The notes: a model not told the origin generated them from the sequence alone. A stretch of 64,000 bases of DNA from JBKQVT01 sp963804825 (GCA_963804825.1 CAWDRV010000002.1:232603-296602); one strand, 5' to 3'; positions 38,404 to 50,577 are shown, counted from the stretch's first letter. Program-made: numbers and translations.

Positions 38404-39740
38404 GTGCAGCAACGAATCTGGTTTTTCGCGGCGTTGGCGGGTCTCCTCATCTCCTTGGGCATCGGGCTGCGCGGGGCGGGGCGATGATTACGGAATGGGA
38501 AACCCCTATCTTGACAAGGGGGCGAGGAGTTTACCCAGCTCGCCCACGGCACCTATGTACCCATCCACGCCCCAATCCTGGCCGAACGGAAGGCCACCCG
38601 CGACGCCCACACCGACGCCGCCGTCCGGCGGTCAGTTTCCGCCCACCTCACCGGAGGCAATGCCCTGCGAGGGCGGGCAGCAACTTGGCCGGGTTGGTTC
38701 CGAGATCATTCTCGCCGGCGACCTTTTCGGCGGGATCTATGACTTGATGGACCGCATTCTTAATAAGAAACTCCCGCCGGAAAAGCTCGAACAGCAGCGT
38801 CAGCAACTTGCCGCGGAGATGAAGGAGGCGGTGGGCGATCTGGCCGCCCACAGCAACGATCCCAACCCGCTGGCCCACGTGGCCCCGGAACACCGCGCTG
38901 GTCCAGAATCTCCTGAAGCGGCTCATCGATACGAAGATGGTCTACAACGACGCCCGCAACTCGATTCCGACCGAACGCATCGCGGACGTCGAGGAGAGCC
39001 TCTCCAAGGAGTTCATGGAGTCGCAACTGAAGAGGCTGTTCAAGCAGGCGGGCGTTCAGACACAGGAGGACCTCGACCGGAAGCTCCGCGCCTTGGGCAG
39101 CTCGCTGGAGCGCGAGAAGCGGTGGTTCATGGAGCAGGCCCTGGCCCAGCAGTGGATCGGCCAGCAGGTGAAAACGGACGAGGAGATCACGCACCTGGAA
39201 ATGCTGGAATGGTACCAGGGGCACTTGCACGTTTTCGACAAGCCCGCCCGCGCAAGGTGGGAGGAACTCATGGTCCGCATCGACAAGCGTCCCAGCAAGG
39301 CGGAAGCCTACGCGGCCCTTGCGCGGATGGGCACCCAGGTGCTCGCCGGCGCTCCGCTGGCCGCGGTGGCCAAGGCGCAATCGGACGGCCCGACGGCCTT
39401 CAACGGCGGACTCCGCGACTGGACCACCAAGGGCAGCCTGGTGGCCGAGAACCTCGACCGGGCCTTGTTCGGGTTGCCCATCGGGCAACTCAGCCCCATC
39501 CTGGAGAGCAACAGCGGCTTCCATATCATTCGCGTGGTCGAGCGCCAGGACGCCACGCGCACCCCGTTCGCCGACGCCCAAAACGACGTCAAAAAGATGA
39601 TCCGCCAGGAACGGAGCAACAAGAAATACAAGGAATACATGGCCAAAATGGCGCGGCTGTACCCGGCCTGGACGATCTTCGACGACGACGCCTCGCGGCC
39701 GGAATCCCTCTCCCGACGGCCCGAAACCGGCCCCTATTGA
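38404..39740 (+). CDS. SurA/PrsA-like parvulin foldase (two frameshifts)
   Basis: Exported peptidyl-prolyl isomerase of about 445 residues. The signal/anchor segment starts at GTG 38404 (QQRIWFFAALAGLLISLG). A helical chaperone-like part follows (RVGSEIILAGDLF, then LLKRLIDTKMVYNDARNSIP), then a parvulin domain recognised by GGLRDWTTKGSLVAENLDRALFGLPIGQLSPILESNSGFHIIRV. Frame breaks lie near 38480 and near 38892 (before NTALVQNLLKRLI). Both look like single extra bases. It may fold outer-membrane or periplasmic proteins. A TATAAT-like box at 38163-38168 lies well upstream, before the MITE-like element. Confidence 0.82.
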
Positions 39741-39748
39741 CCCGGCCC

Positions 39749-39776
39749 TTGATGCCAAGCCGACAGCCGCTATAAT
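39749..39776 (+). promoter_or_regulatory. pdxJ promoter
   Basis: TTGATG (39749-39754), 16-bp spacer, TATAAT (39771-39776). The predicted start of transcription is 1 base before the ATG at 39784, so translation would begin on a leaderless or nearly leaderless mRNA. Confidence 0.65.
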
Positions 39777-39783
39777 CATCGGC

Positions 39784-40496
39784 ATGGCCGAACTCGGCGT
39801 CAACATCGACCACGTCGCCACCTTGCGGCAAGCCCGGCGAACCAACGAACCCGATCCGGTCTGGGCGGCCGTCCTGGCGGAACTCGGCGGCGCCGATTGC
39901 ATCACCTTGCACCTCCGCGAGGACCGCCGCCATATCCAAGAACGCGATCTGCGGATCCTCCGCGAAACCGTCGCCGTCAAGCTGAACCTGGAACTGGCCT
40001 GCGACCGGCAAGTGGTCGAAATCGCTTGCCAGGTCAAGCCCGACCAGGCCACGCTCGTTCCGGAACGCCGCGAGGAACTCACCACGGAGGGCGGGTTGGA
40101 TGTCGCCGGACAGCGCGACCGCGTCGCCCCGATCGTCGCCCGCCTGCACGACGCGGGCATTGCCGTGAGCCTGTTTCTCGATCCCGATCCGCGACAGATC
40201 GAAGCGGGCGTCGCACTGGGCGTCGAGGCCATCGAACTGCACACGGGCCAATATGCCCTGGCGCGCCCCGGAGTCGCGGCGGACAAGGAACTGGAAATCC
40301 TCCAACAGGCCGGCGCACGGATTCGTGCGCGGCAGTCGCCTTGCACGCCGGACACGGGCTGACCTATCGGAACGTGCGGCCCGTGGCCCGCATCGAGGGA
40401 ATGCACGAGTTGAACATCGGCCACAGCATCATGGCCCGGGCGCTGATGGTCGGCCTGGAGAACGCGGTCCGCGAGATGAAGCGCCTGGTGGCCTGA
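39784..40496 (+). CDS. pdxJ: pyridoxine 5'-phosphate synthase (one frameshift)
   Basis: Last step of DXP-dependent vitamin B6 synthesis: condenses 1-deoxy-xylulose 5-phosphate with an amino-acetone phosphate to pyridoxine 5'-phosphate. The diagnostic blocks are LGVNIDHVATLRQARR, ADCITLHLREDRRHI, VKLNLELA, TLVPERREELTTEGGLD, ELHTGQYA and, in another frame, LHAGHGLTYRNV and ELNIGHSIMARAL. The frame shifts near 40328 (one base missing before VALHAGHG). Corrected length is about 237 residues, normal. The 4-bp TATAAT-to-ATG proximity is listed under the promoter. Confidence 0.92.
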
Positions 40497-40558
40497 CGGA
40501 CCGCCGAGAACATTGGCAGCAAATTTGGTTACTTTCTGTTGCGTAAGGTCGGAACTTT

Positions 40559-40642
40559 GGTAGGGTGGGTCGAGCGAAGCAAGACCCACCATCAATTTTT
40601 CGCGGATTCTGGTGGGGCTCGCTTCGCTCGACCCACCCTACC
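40559..40642. repeat. 84-bp inverted repeat upstream of dapA
   Basis: Two 33-bp arms, GGTAGGGTGGGTCGAGCGAA... (40559-40591) and its complement (40610-40642), matching at 31 of 33 positions around an 18-bp AT-rich loop. It is a MITE-like or REP-like structure with no gene, in the dapA leader 40 bp before the start. Confidence 0.85.
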
Positions 40643-40681
40643 GAGCTTGATTCAGCGGATTCATTTCCGAGCAGGAACCCC

Positions 40682-41569
40682 ATGCCCACCCGCAGTGAAA
40701 ATTTTGCCGGACTTAGCGTGGCCATCATCACGCCTTTCCGCGACGGCCAGGTCGATACCGAGGCCCTGCAGCGGAACGTGGAATTCCAAATCGCGGCGGG
40801 CACAACCTGCCTTTGCCCCGTGGGAACGACCGGCGAATGTCCGACGCTCTCGCATCCCGAGCACGAGCGGGTGATCTCCGCCGTGGTCGAGGCCGCGGCC
40901 GGACGCATCAAGGTCATGGCCGGCACTGGATCGAACAGCACCGACGAGGCCCTGCGGCTGACCCGCTGGGCGGCCAAGAGCGGGGCCGATGCCGCCCTGG
41001 TCGTCGCCCCTTACTACAACAAGCCGACCCAGGAGGGCTTCTATCAGCACTTCAAAATCCTCGCCCAGGCGGTCGATATCCCCATCTGCGTCTACAACAT
41101 CCCCGGCCGCACCGGCAAGAACATCGAACCAGACACCATCGCCCGGATGGCCGAAATACCCAACATCACGATGGTCAAGGAGGCCACCGGCTCGATGGAC
41201 CAGGCCTCGCAAATCCTGGCCGCCACCGACTTGACCGTGCTGAGCGGCGACGACAGCCTGACCTTGCCGTTGCTGTCGCTCGGCGCGCGGGGCGTGGTCT
41301 CCGTCGTGGGCAATATCGTGCCCGCCGACGTGATTGCCATGCTCCGCGCCTTCGATCAAGGCAAGATCGAGGAGGCCCGCCGCTGGCATTACCGGCTCTT
41401 CCCGCTGTGCCGCGACATGCTCGGGCTGGCCACCAACCCGATCCCGATCAAGGCGGCGATGCAGATGCTCGGCCACGACACCGGCGATCTGCGGATGCCC
41501 CTGACCCGGCTCAACCAGGCGGAAGAGGCGAAGCTGCGCAAGACGCTGGCCGCGTACGGGCTGCTTTAA
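40682..41569 (+). CDS. dapA: 4-hydroxy-tetrahydrodipicolinate synthase
   Basis: Condenses pyruvate with aspartate semialdehyde in lysine and diaminopimelate synthesis. The Schiff-base lysine is in MVKEATGSMDQA and the catalytic Tyr in VYNIPGRTGKNI. The opening SVAIITPFRDGQVD and GTTGECPTLSHPEHERVI are typical. 295 residues, normal. Start ATG 40682, with GCAGGA upstream; an earlier in-frame codon at 40565 would read through the inverted repeat and is rejected. An unrelated AT-richer gap follows. Confidence 0.95.
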   Translation: MPTRSENFAGLSVAIITPFRDGQVDTEALQRNVEFQIAAGTTCLCPVGTTGECPTLSHPEHERVISAVVEAAAGRIKVMAGTGSNSTDEALRLTRWAAKSGADAALVVAPYYNKPTQEGFYQHFKILAQAVDIPICVYNIPGRTGKNIEPDTIARMAEIPNITMVKEATGSMDQASQILAATDLTVLSGDDSLTLPLLSLGARGVVSVVGNIVPADVIAMLRAFDQGKIEEARRWHYRLFPLCRDMLGLATNPIPIKAAMQMLGHDTGDLRMPLTRLNQAEEAKLRKTLAAYGLL

Positions 41570-41758
41570 CAGGAGGACAGCGAGGGCGGCGGGCAGGAAG
41601 CCGATGGCGACTAGCGGGAAAAGAACAGACTCTTGCTCCGAGTCTTGAAAATGTAAGCGTACCCTGACATAACGCAGCCCTCACCCTAAGCCCAATACCG
41701 TTGAAATAGTCGCAAGCTGTTTATTTTCAAGTAGTTATTGTGTTGGCCGCGGGTCTCC
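41570..41758. other. intergenic gap after dapA
   Basis: Nothing gene-like seen between the dapA stop and the second copy of the composite repeat. The sequence becomes AT-richer around 41700-41740. A short poly-T-free stem was not found, so no terminator is called. Confidence 0.5.
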
Positions 41759-41890
41759 GTCCCAGAGGGACGATTGATAATAGCCCAGCAGTTTACTGCT
41801 GGGATCATGGGCAGGGAAGGATTTCATGGAGTCCCGTAGGGACGATTGAGGCCCGGCGAAATCGCCCCACTTCAACCGTCCCTCCGGGAC
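41759..41890. repeat. composite palindromic repeat, copy B
   Basis: Modules GTCCCAGAGGGAC (41759-41771), CCCAGCAGTTTACTGCTGGG (41784-41803), GTCCCGTAGGGAC (41831-41843) and GTCCCTCCGGGAC (41878-41890). Between the first two is GATTGATAATAG, equivalent to GTTGATCATAG in copy A. It lacks the second CCCAGCG-type unit of copies A and C. It precedes clpB. Confidence 0.88.
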
Positions 41891-41962
41891 TGACAGACAG
41901 TGGCGATTCATAACCAATTGGCAACAAGATACTTACGACTAATTCAACGGTATTGACCCTAA

Positions 41963-41983
41963 CCCTCTCCCGGAGGGAGAGGG
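41963..41983. repeat. GC hairpin in the clpB leader
   Basis: Arms CCCTCTCCC and GGGAGAGGG around GGA, ending 12 bases before the clpB ATG. The 3' arm is the only purine-rich, Shine-Dalgarno-like stretch (GGAGGGAGAGGGG) in front of the gene. The sequence is also of a type seen as dispersed repeats, so its position may be chance. Confidence 0.65.
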
Positions 41984-41995
41984 GACCAAACAATC

Positions 41996-44626
<2,631 letters not shown>

Positions 44627-44657
44627 GGCGTCGTAACAGAACAGGTTGACCAATCGC

Positions 44658-44854
44658 GTCCCGGAGGGACGGTTGACAGTAGCCCAGCAATTCATTGCTG
44701 GGTCCCTGATCGACCACAACCGCATAGTCCCGGAGGGACGGCTGAAGGGATGACGTCAACCGCATTTCAATCGTCCCTACGGGACGAGCCGGTCGTCTGT
44801 CGCTGCCGACCCAGCGATGAATCGCTGGGCTACTTTCGTGCGCCCCTCCGGGGC
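44658..44854. repeat. composite palindromic repeat, copy C
   Basis: Modules GTCCCGGAGGGAC (44658-44670), CCCAGCAATTCATTGCTGGG (44683-44702), GTCCCGGAGGGAC (44727-44739), GTCCCTACGGGAC (44773-44785), CCCAGCGATGAATCGCTGGG (44810-44829) and GCCCC/GGGGC arms (44842-44854). It has the same order and orientation as copy A. Within copies, loop bases vary while arms are covariant (for example CAGTTCACTG against CAATTCATTG), which supports selection for pairing or active movement. Confidence 0.9.
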
Positions 44855-44950
44855 AAAGAATCGTGTTCCCCTGTTGCCTTGCGCAAAATCACGCAATACT
44901 TCATGGACGGCTGTCAGCGCCTACCATCTACCCTAAAACTTCCGCCCCCC

Positions 44951-46366
44951 ATGCTCCGAATCGGTCTGTTCGGCGTCGGACTGGATACCTACTGGCCGCA
45001 GTTTCCCGGACTGCTCGATCGGATTGGCGGCTACCACGCGGCGATCGCCGACCGGCTGAAAACCCACGACATCACGCTGGTCGACGCCGGCATCGTGGAC
45101 AATCCCCTCCAAGCCGGTGAAACGGCCAGCCTGTTCCGCCGCGAAGAGGTCGAGTTGATCTTCGTCAACGTGGCGACCTACGCGCTGTCTTCCACCGTGT
45201 TGCCGGTGGTGCAGAAGGTGGGCGTGCCGGTGGTCGTGCTCAGTCTGCAGCCGGTCCCCAAGCTCGATTACGCCGCCTTCAATGCGCTGGGCGACCGCGC
45301 GAAGATGACGGGCGTCTGGCTGGAACACTGCCAAGCCTGCTCCGCACCGGAGATTGCCTGCGTGTTCGCCCGCGCCGGGATCGACTATCACCTCGTCGCC
45401 GGCTACCTCCAGGACGCCGAGGCGTGGCGGGAAATCGGCGGCTGGATCGCGGCCGCCAGGGTCCGCGCCGTCATGCGGGAAAACCGCGTGGGAGTGCTCG
45501 GACATTACTATGGCGGCATGTTGGACGTTTACAGCGACCTGACCCAGCAATCGGCCGTCTTCGGAAATCATTTCGAGTTGCTGGAAATGTGTGTCCTGCA
45601 CCAATTGCGGGGCCAGGTCACCGGCGGGCAGACGGCGGTCAAGCTGCGGCAGTTCCGCGAGGAGTTCGCCGTCGATTCGCACTGTTCCGCCCACGAACTG
45701 GAACGCGCGGCCAAGACCTCGTGCGCGTTGGATGCCCTGGTGGAAAAGCATCGGCTCGGCTCGCTGGCTTATTACTACGAGGGCGTCGAAGGCAACGACT
45801 ATGAGGACATCGTCACCAGCATCATCCCGGGAAACACCTTGCTGACGGCCCATCACGTGCCCGTGGCGGGCGAATGCGAAGTGAAGAACGTCCAGGCCAT
45901 GAAGATCATGGACGCCTTCGGCGCCGGCGGCTCGTTCGCGGAAATCTACCTGATCGACTTCGAGGACGACGTGGTGCTGTGGGGGCACGACGGGCCGGCC
46001 CACCCGGCCGTCGCCCAGCGCCAAGTGGCGCTGGTGCCGCTGCCGGTCTATCACGGCAAGCCGGGCAGGGGGCTGTCCATCCAGATGGAGGTCAAGCATG
46101 GGCCCGTCACCCTGCTGGCCGTGGTCCAGGACGGCGCGGGAAAGATTTCCCTGCTGGCGGCCGAAGGCCAATCGGAGCCCGGACCCACGCTCGACATCGG
46201 CAACACCAACAGCCGCTATCGTTTTTCCATCGGCGCCAGGGCGTTTATCCGCCAGTGGTGCCAAGCGGGCCCCGCCCATCACGCGGCCATCGGCCTGGGG
46301 CACGTTGCCGACCGAATCGAGAAACTGGGCCGGCTGCTGGGGATCAAGACCACCCGGGTGTGCTGA
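44951..46366 (+). CDS. L-fucose/L-arabinose isomerase-like protein
   Basis: 471 residues, start ATG 44951 (MLRIGLFGVGLDTYWPQFPG). It resembles the L-arabinose/L-fucose isomerase superfamily: a Rossmann-like N-terminal half (IFVNVATYALSSTVLPVVQK), the WLEHCQACSAPEIACVFARAG segment and the C-terminal half with GAGGSFAEIYLIDFEDDVVLWGHDGPAH. Catalytic metal ligands are not securely placed, so the substrate is unknown. Members are frequent in planctomycetes. Upstream is composite repeat copy C, and no clear -35/-10 is seen. Confidence 0.75.
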   Translation: MLRIGLFGVGLDTYWPQFPGLLDRIGGYHAAIADRLKTHDITLVDAGIVDNPLQAGETASLFRREEVELIFVNVATYALSSTVLPVVQKVGVPVVVLSLQPVPKLDYAAFNALGDRAKMTGVWLEHCQACSAPEIACVFARAGIDYHLVAGYLQDAEAWREIGGWIAAARVRAVMRENRVGVLGHYYGGMLDVYSDLTQQSAVFGNHFELLEMCVLHQLRGQVTGGQTAVKLRQFREEFAVDSHCSAHELERAAKTSCALDALVEKHRLGSLAYYYEGVEGNDYEDIVTSIIPGNTLLTAHHVPVAGECEVKNVQAMKIMDAFGAGGSFAEIYLIDFEDDVVLWGHDGPAHPAVAQRQVALVPLPVYHGKPGRGLSIQMEVKHGPVTLLAVVQDGAGKISLLAAEGQSEPGPTLDIGNTNSRYRFSIGARAFIRQWCQAGPAHHAAIGLGHVADRIEKLGRLLGIKTTRVC

Positions 46367-46514
46367 ATGCCCGATCGATGCCCATCGCTCTTGCCCTTCC
46401 CTTGATTTTCCCACCCACACCGGCGATACTTATGCGTTTGGGCGATCCGGACCATGACGGCCTGCGCACGGAGCCGGCCGATCGCCCCTAAGCCACACGG
46501 GAGACTCGTTTGCC

Positions 46515-48092
46515 ATGTACTCTGAATTCCGCCAAACGGCCAAGGAAATCTTCGAGGCCGCCGAAAGGGAAGGCCGGCTCATTCGGAATCCCAACAACGG
46601 CCGGCTCCGGGCGTTGGCCATGGAAGAGCCCGGCGTCATCCAGAGTAAGTACCATAACCTGGTGGTGGAGTCTGAGCCCAAGTCCCGCGCGGCCATGATG
46701 ACCAAGAATAACATCGACGCGCCCTTCGGCGACGCCGAGCGGCAGTTGCTCCAACAGGCCAAGCAGCGGCTGGCCAAGGAAGAACTGGTCAGCATCGAGG
46801 GCGAGGTGGGCGACGGCAGCGAGGGCGTCACCGCCCGGCTGATCGTGCCGCGCATGTTCGCCCACATCGCCTACGCCGGCGCCAAGCTGTTCAAGCCGAC
46901 CGTGACCGACAATCCCACGTACCAGATCGTCCTGTTCTTCGACGAGCAGTACGAGCGGAACAAGTCGAAGGCGCTGCCGGAGAAGGACATCACGATCCGG
47001 CTGGCGCATGCGCCCGACGGACAGATGGTCAAGTTCGCCCGCAACACCAACTACTTCGGCGAATGGAAGAAGGGCGTGTTCGCCGGCGAGGACTACCGGG
47101 TGAAGCTCAAGGGGAACGCGATTTTTCTGCACGCCGGCTGCCGCAAGGACTCGCTGGAGACCTCGCACGGCCCCTACATGACGAGCTACTCGCTGTTCGT
47201 CGCCCTGAGCGCCAACGGCAAGACGAGCACCACCTGCAAGGTCCTGGCCCGCAAGGGACGCGAGCGGTCGTGGCTCATCCAGGACGACGGCGGCACGGTC
47301 TCTCGCGACGGGACGTTCCGCGGTTTCGAGGCGGGCGGGCTGTTCATCAAGACCGACGGGCTGAATCCCGGCGAGCAGGGCGAGGCCTATTACGCCTGCC
47401 TGAAGCGGCAGACGTTCCTGGAGAACGTCTACGTCGGGGCCGACGGGACGTTCGATTTCTACAACATGGACATGACGAGCAACGGCCGGGCGATCGTCGA
47501 GCGGCGCGATTTCATGCACGCCGGCGAGGAGATCAACGCCCCGCAAATCCACAACCTCTTCATCATCACCCGCGGCAGCATCATCCCCGCGCTGGCCAAG
47601 CTCAGCCACGAACAGGCGGCGGCCTTCATGGTGCTCGGCCAGTCGCAGGAGTCGTCCGCCGGCGATCCCACGCAGGCCGGAAAACTCAAAAACGAATTCT
47701 TCTACGACCCGTTCCTCGCCGGCGACCGCAGCGAGCACGCCAACCTGTTCTACGACATCCTCAAGAGCAACGGCCACATCCGCTGCTACCTGCTCAATAC
47801 CGGCTGGGTCGGCGAGGGGGAGCATTTCCGCGACATCAATCTCGGCGACACGATGGGGATCCTCGACTCGGTGCTCCGCGGCGGCCTGGAGGACTGGATG
47901 CCCTCCGAGGGGACCAGCCTGTTGGTGCCTCGCGCGGTCCGCGCCGTCAACTCGATCCTCTTCCACCCGGCAAAACTCTACGGGATGTCCGAGTTCGAGA
48001 AGCGGCAGAAGGCGCTCGATCACCAGCGGGCGGAGATCATCAGCAGCTACCCGGGCTTGCACCCGGACATCAAGGCAGTATTCGAACGATAG
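46515..48092 (+). CDS. phosphoenolpyruvate-carboxykinase-like protein with unusual P-loop
   Basis: 525 residues, length and order of an ATP-type PEPCK (oxaloacetate plus ATP to PEP plus CO2). It has the nucleotide loop ALSANGKTSTTCK in place of the usual GLSGTGKT, the metal-site DD in LIQDDGG instead of DDEHGW, and the conserved C-terminal NTGWVGEGE. The G-rich loop is changed at two positions and the second acidic motif is shortened. The annotation as PEPCK is by overall similarity; activity should be considered unproven. Start ATG 46515. A TlpA-type gene follows 12 bp downstream. Confidence 0.72.
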   Translation: MYSEFRQTAKEIFEAAEREGRLIRNPNNGRLRALAMEEPGVIQSKYHNLVVESEPKSRAAMMTKNNIDAPFGDAERQLLQQAKQRLAKEELVSIEGEVGDGSEGVTARLIVPRMFAHIAYAGAKLFKPTVTDNPTYQIVLFFDEQYERNKSKALPEKDITIRLAHAPDGQMVKFARNTNYFGEWKKGVFAGEDYRVKLKGNAIFLHAGCRKDSLETSHGPYMTSYSLFVALSANGKTSTTCKVLARKGRERSWLIQDDGGTVSRDGTFRGFEAGGLFIKTDGLNPGEQGEAYYACLKRQTFLENVYVGADGTFDFYNMDMTSNGRAIVERRDFMHAGEEINAPQIHNLFIITRGSIIPALAKLSHEQAAAFMVLGQSQESSAGDPTQAGKLKNEFFYDPFLAGDRSEHANLFYDILKSNGHIRCYLLNTGWVGEGEHFRDINLGDTMGILDSVLRGGLEDWMPSEGTSLLVPRAVRAVNSILFHPAKLYGMSEFEKRQKALDHQRAEIISSYPGLHPDIKAVFER

Positions 48093-48104
48093 CGGGGTGC
48101 CCCC

Positions 48105-49430
48105 ATGTCGTTGATCCTGAACAGTCGCGGAGTAGGGAGCGGCGTCGCCGTCGCGGTCCTCGTGCTGTGGTTGGCCCGGCCGGCGGCAGTCGCGGACGAA
48201 AAGGACAAGGCGAAATCGCCGGCCAAGGGCCCGCCGTCGGCCGATGAAAAGGCGCCGCCCAAGGAGCCCGATCCGTTTGTCGTGCCCGACGGCACGCCCG
48301 AGGAATTGCTCCAGTACATCAAGCGGCTTTACGCGGGGCGGCCCAGCGGCGATTCCGCGCCCGTCGTGGCGGAGTTCCGCAAGAAGAGCTTCCAAGCCCT
48401 GTTGGAGGCTTCGGAAAAACTGCTTGCGGCCAAGCTGAACGCGGACCAGAAGAAGGCCGCCGTCGTTTACAAGGCGACCGCGCTGCGAGCGCTCGACATG
48501 ATGGGCGACGCGAAAGCGACGAAGAAGCTGGACGCCTTTCCGGGCGAATTGCCGGCCTTGAAGATCGACGACCCGGACCTGGTCCGGAAAGTGGTCCTGG
48601 TTCAGTTCCAAAGCCGTCTGCGTCGGGCCCAAGGAGCCAACGCGAAGGACCTGGGCCATCTGCTCGGCGAATTTACGAAGTTCGTGGCCGCCGGCCCCAT
48701 CGATGGCCCCGTCGCGGAGACGGCCATCAACGCCGCCATGCTGGCGGAGCTGACCGGCCACACGAAGTTGGCGATCAAGACCTACCAGGACCTCGGCAAG
48801 CTGTTCGGCGCCAGCAAGGAGGAACACATCGCCTTGCTCGGCTTGACGCTCCAAGGCGCCGCCCGCCGGCTTGACCTCGTCGGCAAGCCGTTCACTTTGG
48901 AAGGCGCCACCGTCGAGGGCAAGCCGTTCCAATGGTCCAAGTACAAGGGCAAGGTCGTGCTGGTGGACTTCTGGGCGACCTGGTGTAAGCCTTGCCGCGC
49001 GGAACTCGCCAACATCGAGAAGAACTACGACGACTACCATGACCGCGGCTTCGACGTCGTCGGCATCAGCGTCGACCGGAACCGCGAGGCCTTGGACAAG
49101 TTCCTCGAAGAGCACAGGCATCCCTGGACCGTGCTGCACGACGACCAGGACGCGTCGGAGGCGGCCAAGTCCATGAGCGTCTATTACGGCGTTTTCGCCG
49201 TCCCCTCGGTCATTCTCGTGGGCGCCGACGGGACGGTCATTTCGACCAGTGCCCGCGGCGAAGAGCTTGGCAAGCAACTGCGAAAGCTCTTCGGCCCGCC
49301 CAAGCCCGAGAAGACGACGAAGGCCCAGGAGTCTTTGGGCGGCCCCCACGAAAAGACGGACAAGACGCCCACGACGGACAAGGAAGGCAGCGCCCGCACG
49401 CCGGGCGACGTGAAGCCGGCCGCGAAATAA
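48105..49430 (+). CDS. secreted TlpA-type thioredoxin-fold protein
   Basis: 441 residues. Signal peptide (VAVAVLVLWLARPAAVA), a helical region of about 220 residues of unknown function, then a redoxin domain with WCKPC (VDFWATWCKPCRAELANIEK) and the cis-Pro FAVPSVILV. The C-terminus is a Lys/Pro/Thr-rich tail (about 400-441). It should reduce or shuffle disulfides outside the cytoplasm. Start ATG 48105, with a GTG-rich leader after the PEPCK-like gene; the two may be cotranscribed but no functional link is evident. Confidence 0.85.
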   Translation: MSLILNSRGVGSGVAVAVLVLWLARPAAVADEKDKAKSPAKGPPSADEKAPPKEPDPFVVPDGTPEELLQYIKRLYAGRPSGDSAPVVAEFRKKSFQALLEASEKLLAAKLNADQKKAAVVYKATALRALDMMGDAKATKKLDAFPGELPALKIDDPDLVRKVVLVQFQSRLRRAQGANAKDLGHLLGEFTKFVAAGPIDGPVAETAINAAMLAELTGHTKLAIKTYQDLGKLFGASKEEHIALLGLTLQGAARRLDLVGKPFTLEGATVEGKPFQWSKYKGKVVLVDFWATWCKPCRAELANIEKNYDDYHDRGFDVVGISVDRNREALDKFLEEHRHPWTVLHDDQDASEAAKSMSVYYGVFAVPSVILVGADGTVISTSARGEELGKQLRKLFGPPKPEKTTKAQESLGGPHEKTDKTPTTDKEGSARTPGDVKPAAK

Positions 49431-49515
49431 AAAAACATCCTGCTGCTTCCCGGTGTTCAAGCGGCTGAAGACGGCCGGACACCGCGCCTGCCACCACAAC
49501 GCGGCAGGATGCCGA

Positions 49516-50577
49516 TCAGAATTTCGATCCATCGATGGGGAATCCATCCATGGAGCAGTTCAGCCGCTCCCAAACCTGGAAATCGTTGGGATCGACATCC
49601 CAACTCGAACTGTGCGCGATGTAGTTGCTGATGAAACGGACGCCGCCGTCGCAGAGACAGACGAAGACGCCGCCTGCGTGCCGGCTGCGGGCCGTGGCCT
49701 GCACGCTTCCATTGCCGTCAAAGCAGCCCATGCACATGCGGGTTAGGGCGTCCTCGCCGACGGATGCGTAAAGGTCGCCGCACTCGGCAAGATCGTCGGC
49801 CAAGGCGGCGGGGGCGTTTGGCCCCTGGTCGTCAGTAACTCCATGACCCCAGAGGCTGCTGGCCCCGGCAGCGCCCATGGCCCAGGTGCCTCGGCGGTCA
49901 AGAGCGTTGACTCCGATGCGAAGCTCCCCGAGAAGGATGGTATACGAGGTGCCGTCCTTGATTTGCCCGAGTGAGATGGCTGTATTGCAGCCCATGACGC
50001 CGCGCTTATATTTGTTGTTCCAATCGCCGGACGCCACGCCGTTGAGGTCGCCGAATAGTTGCTCGATGGAGCCGTTCGCCCCGTAATTGCCGCGGGCCCA
50101 GTTGTCTCCGGCTGCCGCCTCGTTGGGACGATTGAACGGAACGTTGGCGCCCGAATCCGTAGGACAAAGCATGACGGCCAGTCGTGTGCCCCGGGCCTGC
50201 CAATTCACCGGATCCGAGATCGGCTTCGTCAGGTCGAACTTCTTGTACAACGCCGTCTGATCCATGTACGGCAGAACTGCAATCACCCAATTTTGCATCC
50301 ACTTCGTTGTCGTCCAGGCGGTCTCCCCGTCAGGAATAATCATGGCCGCCGGAAACTTGCCGTAAACACAATGGTAGCCGTGCAGCGCAATCCCCAGTTG
50401 CCTGAGATTATTGCTGCATTGCAAGCGGCGCGCCGCCTCGCGAATCGACCCTACCGCGGGAAGCAACAACGCCATCAAGATCGCAATGATGGTGATGACC
50501 ACCAGCAACTCGACCAACGTAAAACCACCCCGGACCACGCGCGGGCCCGATCTCGTGTTGATCACCGCCGCTTTCAT
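49516..50577 (-). CDS. DUF1559 pseudopilin-like protein 1
   Basis: 353 residues. Type-IV-prepilin/GspG-like N-terminus GGFTLVELLVVITIIAILMALLLP, cleaved after the Gly before Phe by prepilin peptidase. The secreted DUF1559 domain follows, with the ARRLQCSNNLRQLGIALH start and the C-terminal DGGVRFISN. Start ATG is the complement of 50575-50577; it overlaps the stop of the upstream lipoprotein gene by ATGA. Planctomycetes carry dozens of these proteins in variable loci and their substrate is unknown. Confidence 0.9.
   Translation of the reverse strand: MKAAVINTRSGPRVVRGGFTLVELLVVITIIAILMALLLPAVGSIREAARRLQCSNNLRQLGIALHGYHCVYGKFPAAMIIPDGETAWTTTKWMQNWVIAVLPYMDQTALYKKFDLTKPISDPVNWQARGTRLAVMLCPTDSGANVPFNRPNEAAAGDNWARGNYGANGSIEQLFGDLNGVASGDWNNKYKRGVMGCNTAISLGQIKDGTSYTILLGELRIGVNALDRRGTWAMGAAGASSLWGHGVTDDQGPNAPAALADDLAECGDLYASVGEDALTRMCMGCFDGNGSVQATARSRHAGGVFVCLCDGGVRFISNYIAHSSSWDVDPNDFQVWERLNCSMDGFPIDGSKF

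Noticed and set aside
46488..49547. 1019-residue open frame on the - strand
   Set aside because: Antisense to the PEPCK-like and TlpA-type genes, both of which have recognisable motifs.
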